From: Geopsychrobacter electrodiphilus DSM 16401
Lineage (GTDB): Bacteria > Desulfobacterota > Desulfuromonadia > Desulfuromonadales > Geopsychrobacteraceae
Reading direction: 5' to 3'
NCBI RefSeq assembly: GCF_000384395.1
Contig: NZ_ARWE01000001.1
Location: 496,001 to 560,000, forward strand
DNA length: 64,000 bases
Shown here: piece by piece, positions 25,239-33,670 of the stretch
Layout: the number at the start of each line of letters is the position of its first letter
How positions within the stretch are numbered: position 1 is the first letter of the stretch
Program-made: the position numbers and the translations under genes
The notes under the pieces: model-generated
The model's input: the letters and a program-made list of their open reading frames with translations, nothing else
Databases searched by the model: none
What the model was told of the DNA's origin: nothing

Positions 25239-27227
25239 ATGATCGATTTTATCCGCAAACGCGACGGTCGGCTGGTTTCGTTCGAAGAAGTAAAAATCTC
25301 CCACGCCATCGTGAAAGCCGTTGAAGCGGTTGGCGGTGCCGATTTTGGCAAGGCGGCCGATATCGGGCGTCAGGTGTGCGGCATTCTGGGCGTGCTCTAT
25401 AAGGATGGCCGGGTTCCGACCGTTGAAAACGTGCAGGATCTGGTTGAAAAAATCCTGATCGAAAATGGTCATGCCCAGACCGCCAAGGCTTATATCATTT
25501 ACCGGAAGCAGCGTGAAGGACTGCGCGAAACGCGTGAGTTCATGAAGGAGTCGATCGAGGCAATCGACTCCTATCTGGTGCAGGAAGACTGGCGGGTGAA
25601 TGAGAACGCGAACATGGGCTATTCGCTTCAGGGCCTCAATAATCATATCGCCTCCAACATCACCAGCAATTACTGGCTGAACAAGATCTATCCGCCGGAT
25701 GTTGCTAAAGCGCATCGTGAAGGGGACTACCACATCCATGATCTGGGGATGCTCTCGGTCTATTGCTGTGGCTGGGATCTGAAAGACCTGCTGCTCAAAG
25801 GGTTCACCGGCGCGTATGGCAAGGTCCAGAGTGGCCCGGCGCGTCATTTCCGCACTGCGCTGGGGCAGGCGGTCAACTTCTTTTATACCTTGCAGGGCGA
25901 AGCCGCCGGGGCGCAGGCCTTCGCCAATTTTGATACCCTTCTCGCGCCCTTTATTGCTTTCGACAAGCTCGGTTTTGCCGAAGTCAAACAGTGCCTGCAG
26001 GAATTTGTGTTTAATATGAACGTGCCGACACGTGTCGGTTTTCAGACCCCCTTCACCAATATCACCATGGATATGGTGGTGCCGAAGAATATGGCCGGTG
26101 AAGCGGTTGTCCTGGGGGGGGAACTGCAAGATCGTACCTACGGTGAATTTCAGGAGGAGATGGATCTTCTGAATCGCGCCTTCTGCGAGGTGATGATGGC
26201 GGGGGATGCCTCTGGCCGTATCTTCTCCTTCCCGATTCCGACCTACAACATCACCGTCGGATTTAACTGGGACGACCCGCGATTCGAACCGATCTGGGAG
26301 ATGACCGCCCGCTATGGTATCCCTTATTTCAGCAATTTTATTAACTCTGATATGGATCCCGAGGACGCGCGTTCGATGTGTTGCCGACTGCGGCTCGATA
26401 ATCGTGAACTGCGGCGGCGTGGCGGCGGTTTGTTCGGTTCGAATCCGCTGACTGGATCCATCGGCGTCGTCACGATTAATCTGCCGCGTGCCGCTTACCT
26501 GACCGATAGCATGAGCGATTTTTTCGCCCGGATCGGGCGCCTGATGAAGCTGGCGTATGAATCTTTGGAGCTGAAACGCAAACAGCTCGAGCGGTTTACC
26601 GAAGAAGGCCTCTATCCCTACAGCAAGTTTTATTTAGGGGGGATTCGCGAGCGGACCGGCCGCTACTGGGATAATCACTTTTCGACCATCGGCCTGATCG
26701 GCATGAACGAAGCCTGTCTCAACCTGATCGGCGTCGGTATCGATAGCGCAGAAGGTGAGGCCCTGGCTAAGTCCACTCTTGAATTCATGCGCAAGCAGCT
26801 TGAGGCGTTTCAGGAGGAGACCGGGCATCTTTATAACCTGGAGGCGACTCCTGCCGAAGGGACCAGCTATCGCCTGGCCAGTGTTGATCGCAAACGTTTC
26901 CCTGACATTATCACCGCGGGGACCGAAGAACCATATTATACCAATTCGACTCAGTTGCCGGTCGGCTCAACCGACGATATTTTTTCTGCGTTGCAGCATC
27001 AGGATAGTCTGCAGACGCTGTATACCGGCGGTACGGTTTTTCACGGTTTTCTTGGGGAGCGCATCGAAGATTGGCGCGGCGCGCGACTGCTGGTGCGGCG
27101 TATTGCCGAAAATTTCCATCTGCCATATTTCACCCTGAGTCCAACCTTTACGATCTGCCCGGTGCATGGCTATATCGCCGGGGAACATTTCGCTTGCCCC
27201 CATCATCAGGATGGTCAGGCGGCCTGA
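25239..27227 (+). CDS. nrdD: Anaerobic ribonucleoside-triphosphate reductase, main part without glycyl-radical domain
   Basis: Class III ribonucleotide reductase (662 residues). Residues 1-90 are an ATP-cone (IRKRDGRLVSFEEVKISHAI). The ten-stranded barrel follows, with the cysteine region MCCRLRLDNRELRRRGGGLF near residue 380 and NLPRAAYL. The protein ends directly after a Zn-site-like stretch (ICPVHGYIAGEHFACPHH); the usual RVxGY/F glycyl-radical loop is absent from this polypeptide and is encoded by the separate small gene at 27318. The ATG follows GGAGG. It reduces NTPs to dNTPs in the cytosol under anoxia after activation by NrdG. Confidence 0.95.
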   Translation: MIDFIRKRDGRLVSFEEVKISHAIVKAVEAVGGADFGKAADIGRQVCGILGVLYKDGRVPTVENVQDLVEKILIENGHAQTAKAYIIYRKQREGLRETREFMKESIEAIDSYLVQEDWRVNENANMGYSLQGLNNHIASNITSNYWLNKIYPPDVAKAHREGDYHIHDLGMLSVYCCGWDLKDLLLKGFTGAYGKVQSGPARHFRTALGQAVNFFYTLQGEAAGAQAFANFDTLLAPFIAFDKLGFAEVKQCLQEFVFNMNVPTRVGFQTPFTNITMDMVVPKNMAGEAVVLGGELQDRTYGEFQEEMDLLNRAFCEVMMAGDASGRIFSFPIPTYNITVGFNWDDPRFEPIWEMTARYGIPYFSNFINSDMDPEDARSMCCRLRLDNRELRRRGGGLFGSNPLTGSIGVVTINLPRAAYLTDSMSDFFARIGRLMKLAYESLELKRKQLERFTEEGLYPYSKFYLGGIRERTGRYWDNHFSTIGLIGMNEACLNLIGVGIDSAEGEALAKSTLEFMRKQLEAFQEETGHLYNLEATPAEGTSYRLASVDRKRFPDIITAGTEEPYYTNSTQLPVGSTDDIFSALQHQDSLQTLYTGGTVFHGFLGERIEDWRGARLLVRRIAENFHLPYFTLSPTFTICPVHGYIAGEHFACPHHQDGQAA

Positions 27228-27317
27228 GAATCCCTGAGATGTAACAGCTCATAAAATCAAGAGATTTATTCTCTTTCGACTCACACCTCAACCCTCAGCA
27301 ATAGGGAGATACCCAGA

Positions 27318-27461
27318 ATGTCAACCAAGTGCAGTTCAAAGACAGAAGTCTATTCGCGGGTCTGCGGTTTTTTTCGTCCGGTTCAGCAATGGAACCGCGG
27401 TAAAAAAGAAGAATTTCGCGAGCGCTCCGAATATGTTATCGCCAAGGAGCAGAAGGACTGA
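27318..27461 (+). CDS. Separate glycyl-radical domain of NrdD (47 residues)
   Basis: A short gene that would be missed by length filters. It encodes 47 residues: after MSTKCSSKTE comes VYSRVCGFFRPVQQWNRGKK, then EEFRERSEY. That is the C-terminal glycyl-radical signature of class III reductases (YSRVxG[FY].RPV..WN.GK..EF..R), with the radical glycine at G17. AGGGAG (27303-27308) lies upstream of the ATG. It is in a different frame position from nrdD and 90 bases downstream with stops between, so it is a real split rather than a single frameshift. It is followed five bases later by nrdG. Confidence 0.88.
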   Translation: MSTKCSSKTEVYSRVCGFFRPVQQWNRGKKEEFRERSEYVIAKEQKD

Positions 27462-27466
27462 ACGAC

Positions 27467-28159
27467 TTGCAGATTAAAGGGTTTCAGGGGACCAGTCTGC
27501 TCGATTTTCCCGGAAGGATCTCTGCTCTGGTCTACACCGGAGGGTGCAACCTGCGGTGTGCTTTCTGCCATAACCCCGGCCTGGTCCTTGACCCTGACCA
27601 GTATCCTGATTTTCCTCTACCAGAACTGTATTCCGAGTTACAGAAGCGAAAGGTCTTTATCGATGGCGTCGTCGTATCGGGGGGCGAGCCGACCCTTGAG
27701 CGGGGGTTAAAAACGCTTTTGACCCGGATTAAGGAGTTGGGGTTGCAGGTTAAACTGGATACCAACGGTTTGCAGCCGAAAGTTCTGGCGGACCTGCTTG
27801 AGTGCGGCTTGCTTGATTATCTGGCAATCGATCTCAAAACCGCGCCGCGACGTTATTCCGAACTTCATTCTGCACCTGTAGATGTTGGAGCGCTGCTGGA
27901 GAGTTGTCAGTTGGCAATGACTTCAGCTCCCGAGTACGAGTTTCGCACGACCTGTGTCCCGGGTTTGGTGACTGACAGGGAAATTGTCGAGATGGGGGAA
28001 GTGATTCGGGGTGGCAGAAGCTGGGTGCTGCAGCAGTATGTCCCTCGTGCCCAGTTGCTGGGGAGGGCACCCGCGGAGGCTTATCCGATGGAGGTGTTCG
28101 AACATTTTCAAAAACTGGCGGCATCCTGTGTTGTTCAGGTCGTCGGGCGGGGGTGGTGA
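27467..28159 (+). CDS. nrdG: Anaerobic ribonucleotide reductase activating protein (radical SAM)
   Basis: A 230-residue radical SAM enzyme. The cluster motif CNLRCAFC (CxxxCxxC) follows TSLLDFPGRISALVYTGG; the SAM-binding GGEPTL motif and LDTNG are also present. It installs the glycyl radical on the reductase. The start is a TTG at 27467 with AAGGA about nine bases upstream; translation then begins MQIKGFQGTSLLDFPG as in homologues. Being next to the separate glycyl-radical gene fits direct action on that small protein. Confidence 0.92.
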   Translation: MQIKGFQGTSLLDFPGRISALVYTGGCNLRCAFCHNPGLVLDPDQYPDFPLPELYSELQKRKVFIDGVVVSGGEPTLERGLKTLLTRIKELGLQVKLDTNGLQPKVLADLLECGLLDYLAIDLKTAPRRYSELHSAPVDVGALLESCQLAMTSAPEYEFRTTCVPGLVTDREIVEMGEVIRGGRSWVLQQYVPRAQLLGRAPAEAYPMEVFEHFQKLAASCVVQVVGRGW

Positions 28160-28183
28160 TGGTGCGCGGCAAGGGCCCGGTGT

Positions 28184-28300
28184 TTAAAACAACAACCAGA
28201 GCAGAACACTGAAGCAGAGTGTGCCGACGACAGTCCCCGCCATGAGATACAGCAGGCCGTTGAGCGCGTTGGGATTTTTGTGCCGGGATGATGGTTGCAT
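28184..28300 (-). CDS. Small single-span membrane protein, uncertain
   Basis: A 38-residue frame from the ATG at 28300 gives a charged N-terminus (QPSSRHKNPNALNG) and one hydrophobic helix (LLYLMAGTVVGTLCFSVLLW). A longer version from 28387 is possible but adds unremarkable sequence. The ribosome site is poor. The helix makes it better than a random frame, but I do not recognise it. Confidence 0.35.
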   Translation of the reverse strand: MQPSSRHKNPNALNGLLYLMAGTVVGTLCFSVLLWLLF

Positions 28301-28440
28301 ATTCAATCGGCCCTTTTTGGTGGAGCGGAAGTGGTCCCGTTGAGAGCCTGCAAAAGGGATACCGTCATTATTTGATGACGCCATCAAGCTGCAGAAATGC
28401 CATAAATACAGGTTGTTAAGGTTTTTAACCTGAGAAGTGG

Positions 28441-28473
28441 TTCGGCCATCACTCGCGAGGAGTGATGGCCGAA
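28441..28473 (-). terminator. Strong hairpin downstream of the diheme cytochrome gene
   Basis: A perfect 14-base stem, TTCGGCCATCACTC with GAGTGATGGCCGAA, around a 5-base loop. There is no long T run, so it may stabilise the mRNA end or act as a weak terminator. Confidence 0.6.
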
Positions 28474-28489
28474 ATCGTCATTTGGCGGA

Positions 28490-28753
28490 TCAGGAATCGA
28501 GTTTGTGGCAAAATGTGCAGCGGAACTTGGGAGGGTGCTCTGCTGGAAATGGCATCTGGGTTGGGTTGTGACAATCCTGGCAGAATTTTTCAGCGGCTTT
28601 TTTGCCGGCCGGCCCATCCTTTTTGATCATGTCATAAAATTTCTGATGGGTATCGTCTTTGGGGATATGTTTCGTTGTCTCCGGGGGGGCCATCCACAGG
28701 ATTGCCACGATAATCAGTCCACCGAGCAATACCAGAATGTCGCGTTTTTTCAT
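28490..28753 (-). CDS. Small membrane-anchored diheme cytochrome c
   Basis: An 87-residue protein. Residues 5-22 form an uncleaved-looking signal anchor (DILVLLGGLIIVAILWMAP). Two heme-binding motifs, CQDCH and CTFCH, lie in the last 35 residues, spaced about 21 residues apart. AAGGAG precedes the ATG at the right distance. The heme part would face the periplasm and could carry electrons from the quinone pool or to larger cytochromes. The gene stands alone with its own 3' hairpin. Confidence 0.85.
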   Translation of the reverse strand: MKKRDILVLLGGLIIVAILWMAPPETTKHIPKDDTHQKFYDMIKKDGPAGKKAAEKFCQDCHNPTQMPFPAEHPPKFRCTFCHKLDS

Positions 28754-28907
28754 GAAATCTCCTTGGGTCGTTGGGGCTGGTTGAAGTGGCTATTCTGCCC
28801 CAGGCGTTCCGTGGTGGTCAATCCGTCGGATGAATCTAATTATGTTTTTTCGGGTCAGATTTTACCTGAGTTAAGAGAGAAACCCTTAGCTGTGGGCAGG
28901 CTACTGA

Positions 28908-29240
28908 TTATTCGGAGCGTATAAAGAGCAGGTAGATGAACAGGACGACCGAAGCGCCACCTCCTCCAACAAGAACCCAGACACCATCCCCTGAAAGTCC
29001 AGCGGTGCCGGTCCCCTGGGCCACGGCATAAGAGAGCGCGTAGATAAACCCGCCAATACCGATGATCAGGCCAGAAATGGCTTTCCAGCCGAGAAAATAA
29101 GTAATCGCGATGGCCAGCGCAAAGCCCGCCAGAACATACTGGTTCTGACCCAGATCGCCGATATTCCAGGCCGCCAGTTGTTGCATGATCCGGTCAGTGC
29201 GAAAGTTGGTCATCAGGTCAAGAAATTCCTGCCAGTTCAT
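28908..29240 (-). CDS. Hypothetical three-span membrane protein
   Basis: A 110-residue protein with three hydrophobic helices (about residues 36-54, 54-72 and 85-106) rich in glycine (GLIIGIGGFIYALSYAVAQG; GDGVWVLVGGGGASVVLFIY). GGGAGG sits upstream of the ATG (in TTTTCCCTCCC on the + strand). I do not recognise a family. Small-residue helices suggest tight packing, perhaps as an oligomer or an accessory subunit. Confidence 0.6.
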   Translation of the reverse strand: MNWQEFLDLMTNFRTDRIMQQLAAWNIGDLGQNQYVLAGFALAIAITYFLGWKAISGLIIGIGGFIYALSYAVAQGTGTAGLSGDGVWVLVGGGGASVVLFIYLLFIRSE

Positions 29241-29355
29241 TTTCCCTCCCGCGCCGCAGTGTTATTGTCGCCAATGTTCGCCACTATGAACGCAATTCCG
29301 CCAGATTAACAGGTTTTTTCTTCAAGTTAAAGATGGAAGGGGGAGGAGCTAAATC

Positions 29356-29384
29356 TTGACTTCAAACACCGGCTTATCTACGAT
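29356..29384 (+). promoter_or_regulatory. Sigma-70 promoter for murI
   Basis: TTGACT (29356-29361), a 17-base spacer and TACGAT (29379-29384). Transcription would begin near 29391, about 40 bases before the murI ATG at 29431, which excludes the earlier in-frame start codons. Confidence 0.6.
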
Positions 29385-29430
29385 ATTTCACTTATGCCAT
29401 TTTGGGAGTCGGGCGAAAGATGAAATTCAT

Positions 29431-30225
29431 ATGAAGCAACAAGCCATCGGAGTGTTCGATTCCGGAGTCGGTGGACTGACTGTTTGTCGCGAGTTGGTTC
29501 GGCGCCTGCCTCAAGAAAGCTTCCTCTATCTTGGGGATACCGCGCGAGTTCCCTATGGGACCAAGAGCCCCGCGATGGTGACACAGTATGCTTTTGAAGC
29601 TGCAGAGTTTTTGTGTCGTCAGGGGATCAAGTTGCTGGTGGTGGCTTGCAATACCGCTTCGGCGGTGGCTTTGCCGCGGTTGCGTGAAGTTTTAAAGGTT
29701 CCGGTTGTCGGGGTGATTGAGCCGGGAGCACGTGCTGCCGTCGCCGGTGGAGGTCGGCGCGTCGGAGTGCTCGGCACTGAAGGAACCATCAATAGCCGTT
29801 CCTATGAACAGGCCCTGCATAAACTCGCGCCACAAATAGCCGTTTTTTCAGTAGCCTGCCCACTCTTTGTCCCATTGGCTGAGGAGGGTTGGGGAGACCA
29901 TCTGGTCACCCGTCAGGTTGCAGAGGAATACCTTGCGCCACTCCTGGCGAAAAATATCGACACCCTGGTGCTAGGGTGCACGCATTACCCCCTGCTTGAG
30001 GCGGCTATCCGCGCCGCGGTTGGTCCGGATGTTTTGCTTGTGGACTCCGCGGCCTCAACGGCTCTTGAGGTCGCCGAACTGCTTCATAACGGGAGTATAG
30101 CTGCCGATCCGGGTTGCGGCGATCAACGTTTTTATGTAACTGATGTGCCTACCAGGTTCAAGCGGATCGGGAGTGGTTTTCTTGGGGCAGAGCTTCAATC
30201 TGTCGAACAGGTTCATATCGGTTGA
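29431..30225 (+). CDS. murI: Glutamate racemase
   Basis: A 264-residue cytosolic enzyme that interconverts L- and D-glutamate for peptidoglycan. Both catalytic cysteine motifs are present: VVACNTASAVALP and LGCTHYPLLEAAIR. The N-terminal GVFDSGVGGLTV and YLGDTARVPYG are family hallmarks. The ATG at 29431 is preferred because the promoter overlaps longer versions. The GerMN gene follows after seven bases. Confidence 0.95.
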   Translation: MKQQAIGVFDSGVGGLTVCRELVRRLPQESFLYLGDTARVPYGTKSPAMVTQYAFEAAEFLCRQGIKLLVVACNTASAVALPRLREVLKVPVVGVIEPGARAAVAGGGRRVGVLGTEGTINSRSYEQALHKLAPQIAVFSVACPLFVPLAEEGWGDHLVTRQVAEEYLAPLLAKNIDTLVLGCTHYPLLEAAIRAAVGPDVLLVDSAASTALEVAELLHNGSIAADPGCGDQRFYVTDVPTRFKRIGSGFLGAELQSVEQVHIG

Positions 30226-30232
30226 CAGGAAT

Positions 30233-30850
30233 ATGGTGAAATTTTCCCTGAATAAACAGCTCATTTTGATCGGCGCTCTTATCCTTGTACTGGTCCTCCT
30301 TTTGTTTGGGGTCTGGTCTGCGCGGGACAAGCAACCGGACGCGAAAGTTGTGCTTCCTCAACTCGAACCGCGTGATATTGTGCTTTATTTTGCTGATCCG
30401 ACGGGGGTTGCACTCGTCTCTAAAGAACGCCAGATCCCCGGGTGTAACGATGAACGGCAATGTATCGCCCGCACCATTGAAGCCTTAACCAGAGGCTCCA
30501 AAGAATTGCCGGCGATTCTGCCACAAGGCACGCATGTAATTGGAGTAGAGATTGAAGGAGATCTGGCGCGCGTTAATTTTAGTCGTGACCTGGTCAACAA
30601 GCACCCCGGTGGGACCCTCTCAGAACTGTTGACGGTTTATGGGTTGGCAAATACCCTGACGGTCAATTTCCCCTCTTTGGAACGGTTGCAAATCCTGGTT
30701 GAGGGGCAGATTCAGGCGACATTGAAGGGACATGTCGACATCTCACGACCGATCAAGGCCGAATTTCGCTACAGCTATATCCCTGATACGCAGGAGAGTT
30801 ATCCTGCTTCTGAAGGGGATAATTCGGCAGAGGCAGCAACGAAAAACTGA
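30233..30850 (+). CDS. GerMN-domain membrane-anchored protein
   Basis: A 205-residue protein. Residues 8-25 form a signal anchor (LILIGALILVLVLLLFGVW). Residues ~45-165 match the GerMN (spore germination GerM) domain: DIVLYFADPTGVALVSKERQ, IARTIEALTRGS, AILPQGTHVIGVEIEGDLAR and ELLTVYGLANTLT. In non-sporulating bacteria the domain is found in exported proteins near cell-wall genes, which fits the murI neighbour. Exact role unknown. Confidence 0.82.
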   Translation: MVKFSLNKQLILIGALILVLVLLLFGVWSARDKQPDAKVVLPQLEPRDIVLYFADPTGVALVSKERQIPGCNDERQCIARTIEALTRGSKELPAILPQGTHVIGVEIEGDLARVNFSRDLVNKHPGGTLSELLTVYGLANTLTVNFPSLERLQILVEGQIQATLKGHVDISRPIKAEFRYSYIPDTQESYPASEGDNSAEAATKN

Positions 30851-30939
30851 GGATCGATTACGTTTGGAGCGCGATGATTTATTGCGCCATATGACGGAAT
30901 ATGGTACTTGAGTTTTTTAAGAATTTTATGGGGACTGAT

Positions 30940-31485
30940 ATGATTGTTGGGTTCAATCACAATATTCTGTACCGAGGGGTGGGCTTTCATGTCCAGACCG
31001 AAGACGGTGGCCTCAAGAGCCCGAATCTGGTGACCCTGCTTTATCACGGTGGCACTATTATTACCTCCCAAAAGACCTCATACGCTGATATTCTCAGCGT
31101 TGATAACTTGAATCATGTGATCGAGGAGTTGGCCAAAGAACAGCACAAGGGAATGTTGCGCCGCTTGACCAAGGGAGAGTTCGATTCGCGTATTTGCGAA
31201 TTTGACATTCGACTTGAGGGTGTTCAGACAGTTGAAAAAACTGAAACCTTGATCAAGGAGATCCTGACTCCCGCCCCGCTCGCCCCGTCCGTTTTGTCCG
31301 CTCCTCCGGAAACGGACGCTTCTGGACCTGAACCTTCTGAACCCGACCATGTGCCACAGCCTCTGGCTATCGAGCCCGCATTTGAACCGCTGAGTGCAGA
31401 AGATCGAAATGTTTTACCGAACCTCTCCGAGGCGCTTGACGACCTGATATTCTCCTATTTGACGGGGGGCGATGAAGCAAGATAG
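30940..31485 (+). CDS. Conserved hypothetical protein
   Basis: A 181-residue cytosolic protein. The first ~95 residues are well structured (MIVGFNHNILYRGVGFHVQT; SPNLVTLLYHGGTIITSQKT; MLRRLTKGEFDSRI). The rest is acidic and proline-rich and ends near LTGGDEAR. The ATG at 30940 has GGGGA five bases upstream; ATGs at 30901 and 30928 are alternatives. The N-terminal part resembles a protein family conserved in Desulfuromonadales with no known function. It overlaps the pseudopilin-like gene by 14 bases. Confidence 0.68.
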   Translation: MIVGFNHNILYRGVGFHVQTEDGGLKSPNLVTLLYHGGTIITSQKTSYADILSVDNLNHVIEELAKEQHKGMLRRLTKGEFDSRICEFDIRLEGVQTVEKTETLIKEILTPAPLAPSVLSAPPETDASGPEPSEPDHVPQPLAIEPAFEPLSAEDRNVLPNLSEALDDLIFSYLTGGDEAR

Positions 31486-32077
31486 TCAGCCTTTTTCCGT
31501 TCATTCACTTCGCTATATCCTGCGAGGTGAAAGGGGGGTTTCGCTGGTCCTGGTTCTGGTCCTGATGGCGATTCTGGGGTTGTCGGCCGGAATCGCGGGG
31601 TCAACCTGGAGCAGTCTGACTCGCCGTGCGCGTGAAGCCGACCTTCTCTGGAAGGGTGGGCAGATCAGGACGGCGCTTGGTTCTTACTATGCCTCAACGC
31701 ATGCTGAGGGTACGCCCAACATCTTCCCTTCAAAACTGGAATACCTGTTGAAAGATCCACGTTTTCTCGAAACAAAAAGGCATCTGCGCCAACTGTATCC
31801 CGATCCGATGACCGGTAAAGATTGGGTGTTGATTAAAGATGAGGGGGGGAGAATCAAGGGTGTGCGCTCCTCTCTGGCTGAAGAACCTTTCAAACAGGGC
31901 AATTTTTCCGAAGAGAATAAGAGCTTTGAAGGGCGTGGGCTGTACAGCGAATGGGAGTTTGTTTACATCCCCGAGCTCAAAACACCCACAACGACTCAGC
32001 CACCAGTTAAAAGCGAAGGGCAGTCATCGCCTGAATCTAACAAGCAGCAGGGCAACCCCGACCCACCTCAGAGTTGA
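31472..32077 (+). CDS. Type II secretion/pseudopilin-like protein
   Basis: A 201-residue protein. A prepilin-like segment, RGVSLVLVLVLMAILGLSAG (about residues 20-38), carries the G before the hydrophobic helix expected for prepilin peptidase, but lacks the usual +5 glutamate. The next part (ADLLWKGGQIRTALGSYYAS; HLRQLYPDPMTGKDWVLI) resembles GspG-related pseudopilins of this group. The C-terminal ~30 residues are low complexity (T, P, S, Q). No secretion machinery genes are adjacent. Confidence 0.7.
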   Translation: MKQDSQPFSVHSLRYILRGERGVSLVLVLVLMAILGLSAGIAGSTWSSLTRRAREADLLWKGGQIRTALGSYYASTHAEGTPNIFPSKLEYLLKDPRFLETKRHLRQLYPDPMTGKDWVLIKDEGGRIKGVRSSLAEEPFKQGNFSEENKSFEGRGLYSEWEFVYIPELKTPTTTQPPVKSEGQSSPESNKQQGNPDPPQS

Positions 32078-32100
32078 TTTCCCCGTTCTTGAGCTATAAT
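32074..32100 (+). promoter_or_regulatory. Candidate promoter of the heme sensor kinase
   Basis: Consensus TATAAT (32095-32100) preceded by TTGATT (32074-32079) with a short 15-base spacer. It overlaps the end of the upstream gene. Confidence 0.4.
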
Positions 32101-32143
32101 GGTCCATTTTTCTGATCCGCTGTTGGCCGGGAGGGCCACCTGA

Positions 32144-33622
32144 ATGTTTAAAAGTCTGATCAGTCGCATTATTCTCTTCAACGTTCTGTTGCTCGCCCTC
32201 GGGGTCGGGATCTTTACCCTGTTTCATCTCTATCGTGAACAGGGGCACCTGATCGGCGCGACCCGTAATCATGCCAACATGTTGCTCGGCACGATTGAGA
32301 AGTCTATCTTTAACTCAATGCGCCTGGGAAACACCTCCGAAGTTCAGGCAATTCTCGAAACTGTTGGACATGGGCACGGAATAACCGGGGTGCGTATTTT
32401 TAATTCTGAGGGGATTGTCCTTAAATCTGCAGATCCTGAAGAGATTGGTGCCCGTGTCAACAGCCAGGATCTCGAGTTGTTTAATAAAAATCTTACGGAA
32501 GGGTTTTTTCAGTTGCAGGGTGGCGCGCGCGTACTGGCCATGGTGCGCCCGATTGTCTCGGATGAACGTTGTTTCCGTTGCCATGGCGACGGGCGGCGGG
32601 TCATTGGCGTGCTCAATATGGATTTCTCCTTGTCCGAGATGAATCTTCAGTTGCGAGAAACCAGCCAGTTGTTTGTTGTTTCGACCCTGATCATCCTCGC
32701 TTTTCTGGCCGCCGGAGTTTCGGTCGTGATGAACAGATTCCTGCGCCGCCCTCTGGAGAAAATCACCCAGTGCATGGCGCAGGTTGAAGATGGCGATCTC
32801 ACGGTACGCATGCAGTCCGTACAGGACGATGAAATCGGACAGCTGATGGATGGTTTTAATGCGATGGTCGGTAACCTTTCCCGTGCGCAGAATGAACTCG
32901 AAACCTATCATTATCAGCAGATGGAACGTGTTGATCGGCTTGCTTCGGTCGGAGAGATGGCCGCAGGTCTGGCTCACGAAATTAAGAACCCGCTGGCCGG
33001 GATCAGTGGCGCGATCAGCGTTTTGTCCGAAGATTATCCGGAAGGGGATCAGCGTCGTGAAATTATGCTGCAGATCCAGTCCCAGATCGGACGACTCGAC
33101 AAAACGGTTAATGATCTACTCTATTTCGGTAAGCCCGGGAGTCCCGAGTTTTTATTTACCAATATCAACGACCTGATAAAGCAGACGTTCCTGTTCGTCG
33201 CGCAGCATCCGGAATCAAAAAATATCAACCGGGTTGAGGAGTTGACGCGGGATCTGCCTGCAGTCTGGATTGATCGGAAGCAGATTCAGCAGGTCATCCT
33301 CAATATTGCCCTGAATGCCGTACAGGCCATGACCGAAGGCGGCGTGCTGACAGTGGTGACAGACCAGCTGAGCCAGGAACGAAAAAACTGGGTCAGGATC
33401 CGCATCGCTGACACCGGGCCTGGTATCACACCTGAGGTCCGGGCTAAGATTTTTACTCCGTTTTTCACCACAAAGACCCAGGGCACCGGACTTGGCCTGC
33501 CAATTTGCCGGCAATTGATGGAGCAGAATGGCGGGAGTCTGGGGGTTGAAAGTGAGCTCAGCAAGGGTGCGGAGTTTACTTTGCTTTTGCCGGTGCTGGA
33601 TGCTCGGCCCAGGTCGATATAG
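32144..33622 (+). CDS. Membrane sensor histidine kinase with periplasmic heme c motif
   Basis: A 492-residue kinase. The first helix is about residues 8-28. The periplasmic domain (about 30-170) contains CFRCH at residue 143 in SDERCFRCHGDGRRVIGVLN, a c-type heme attachment motif, so the sensor is likely redox- or gas-responsive. The second helix (about 178-198) is followed by HAMP (DDEIGQLMDGFNAMVGN), phosphoacceptor EMAAGLAHEIKNPLAGISGA (H278) and an ATPase domain (ILNIALNAVQAM, DTGPGI, GTGLGLPICRQL). It is 48 bases upstream of a sigma-54 response regulator, its evident partner. GGGAGG precedes the ATG. Confidence 0.92.
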   Translation: MFKSLISRIILFNVLLLALGVGIFTLFHLYREQGHLIGATRNHANMLLGTIEKSIFNSMRLGNTSEVQAILETVGHGHGITGVRIFNSEGIVLKSADPEEIGARVNSQDLELFNKNLTEGFFQLQGGARVLAMVRPIVSDERCFRCHGDGRRVIGVLNMDFSLSEMNLQLRETSQLFVVSTLIILAFLAAGVSVVMNRFLRRPLEKITQCMAQVEDGDLTVRMQSVQDDEIGQLMDGFNAMVGNLSRAQNELETYHYQQMERVDRLASVGEMAAGLAHEIKNPLAGISGAISVLSEDYPEGDQRREIMLQIQSQIGRLDKTVNDLLYFGKPGSPEFLFTNINDLIKQTFLFVAQHPESKNINRVEELTRDLPAVWIDRKQIQQVILNIALNAVQAMTEGGVLTVVTDQLSQERKNWVRIRIADTGPGITPEVRAKIFTPFFTTKTQGTGLGLPICRQLMEQNGGSLGVESELSKGAEFTLLLPVLDARPRSI

Positions 33623-33670
33623 CCTTAAACGTACACATGTTCGCTGGTTGCTATGAGGAGTGCGCCCTTT

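Noticed and set aside
25197-26129. 310-codon frame on the - strand opposite nrdD
   Set aside because: Antisense of a well-conserved gene and its promoter, with no recognisable motif.
27228-27317. Simple frameshift explaining the missing glycyl-radical domain of NrdD
   Set aside because: Ninety bases with stops separate the two frames, NrdD ends cleanly after its Zn-like site, and the small gene has its own ATG and ribosome site.
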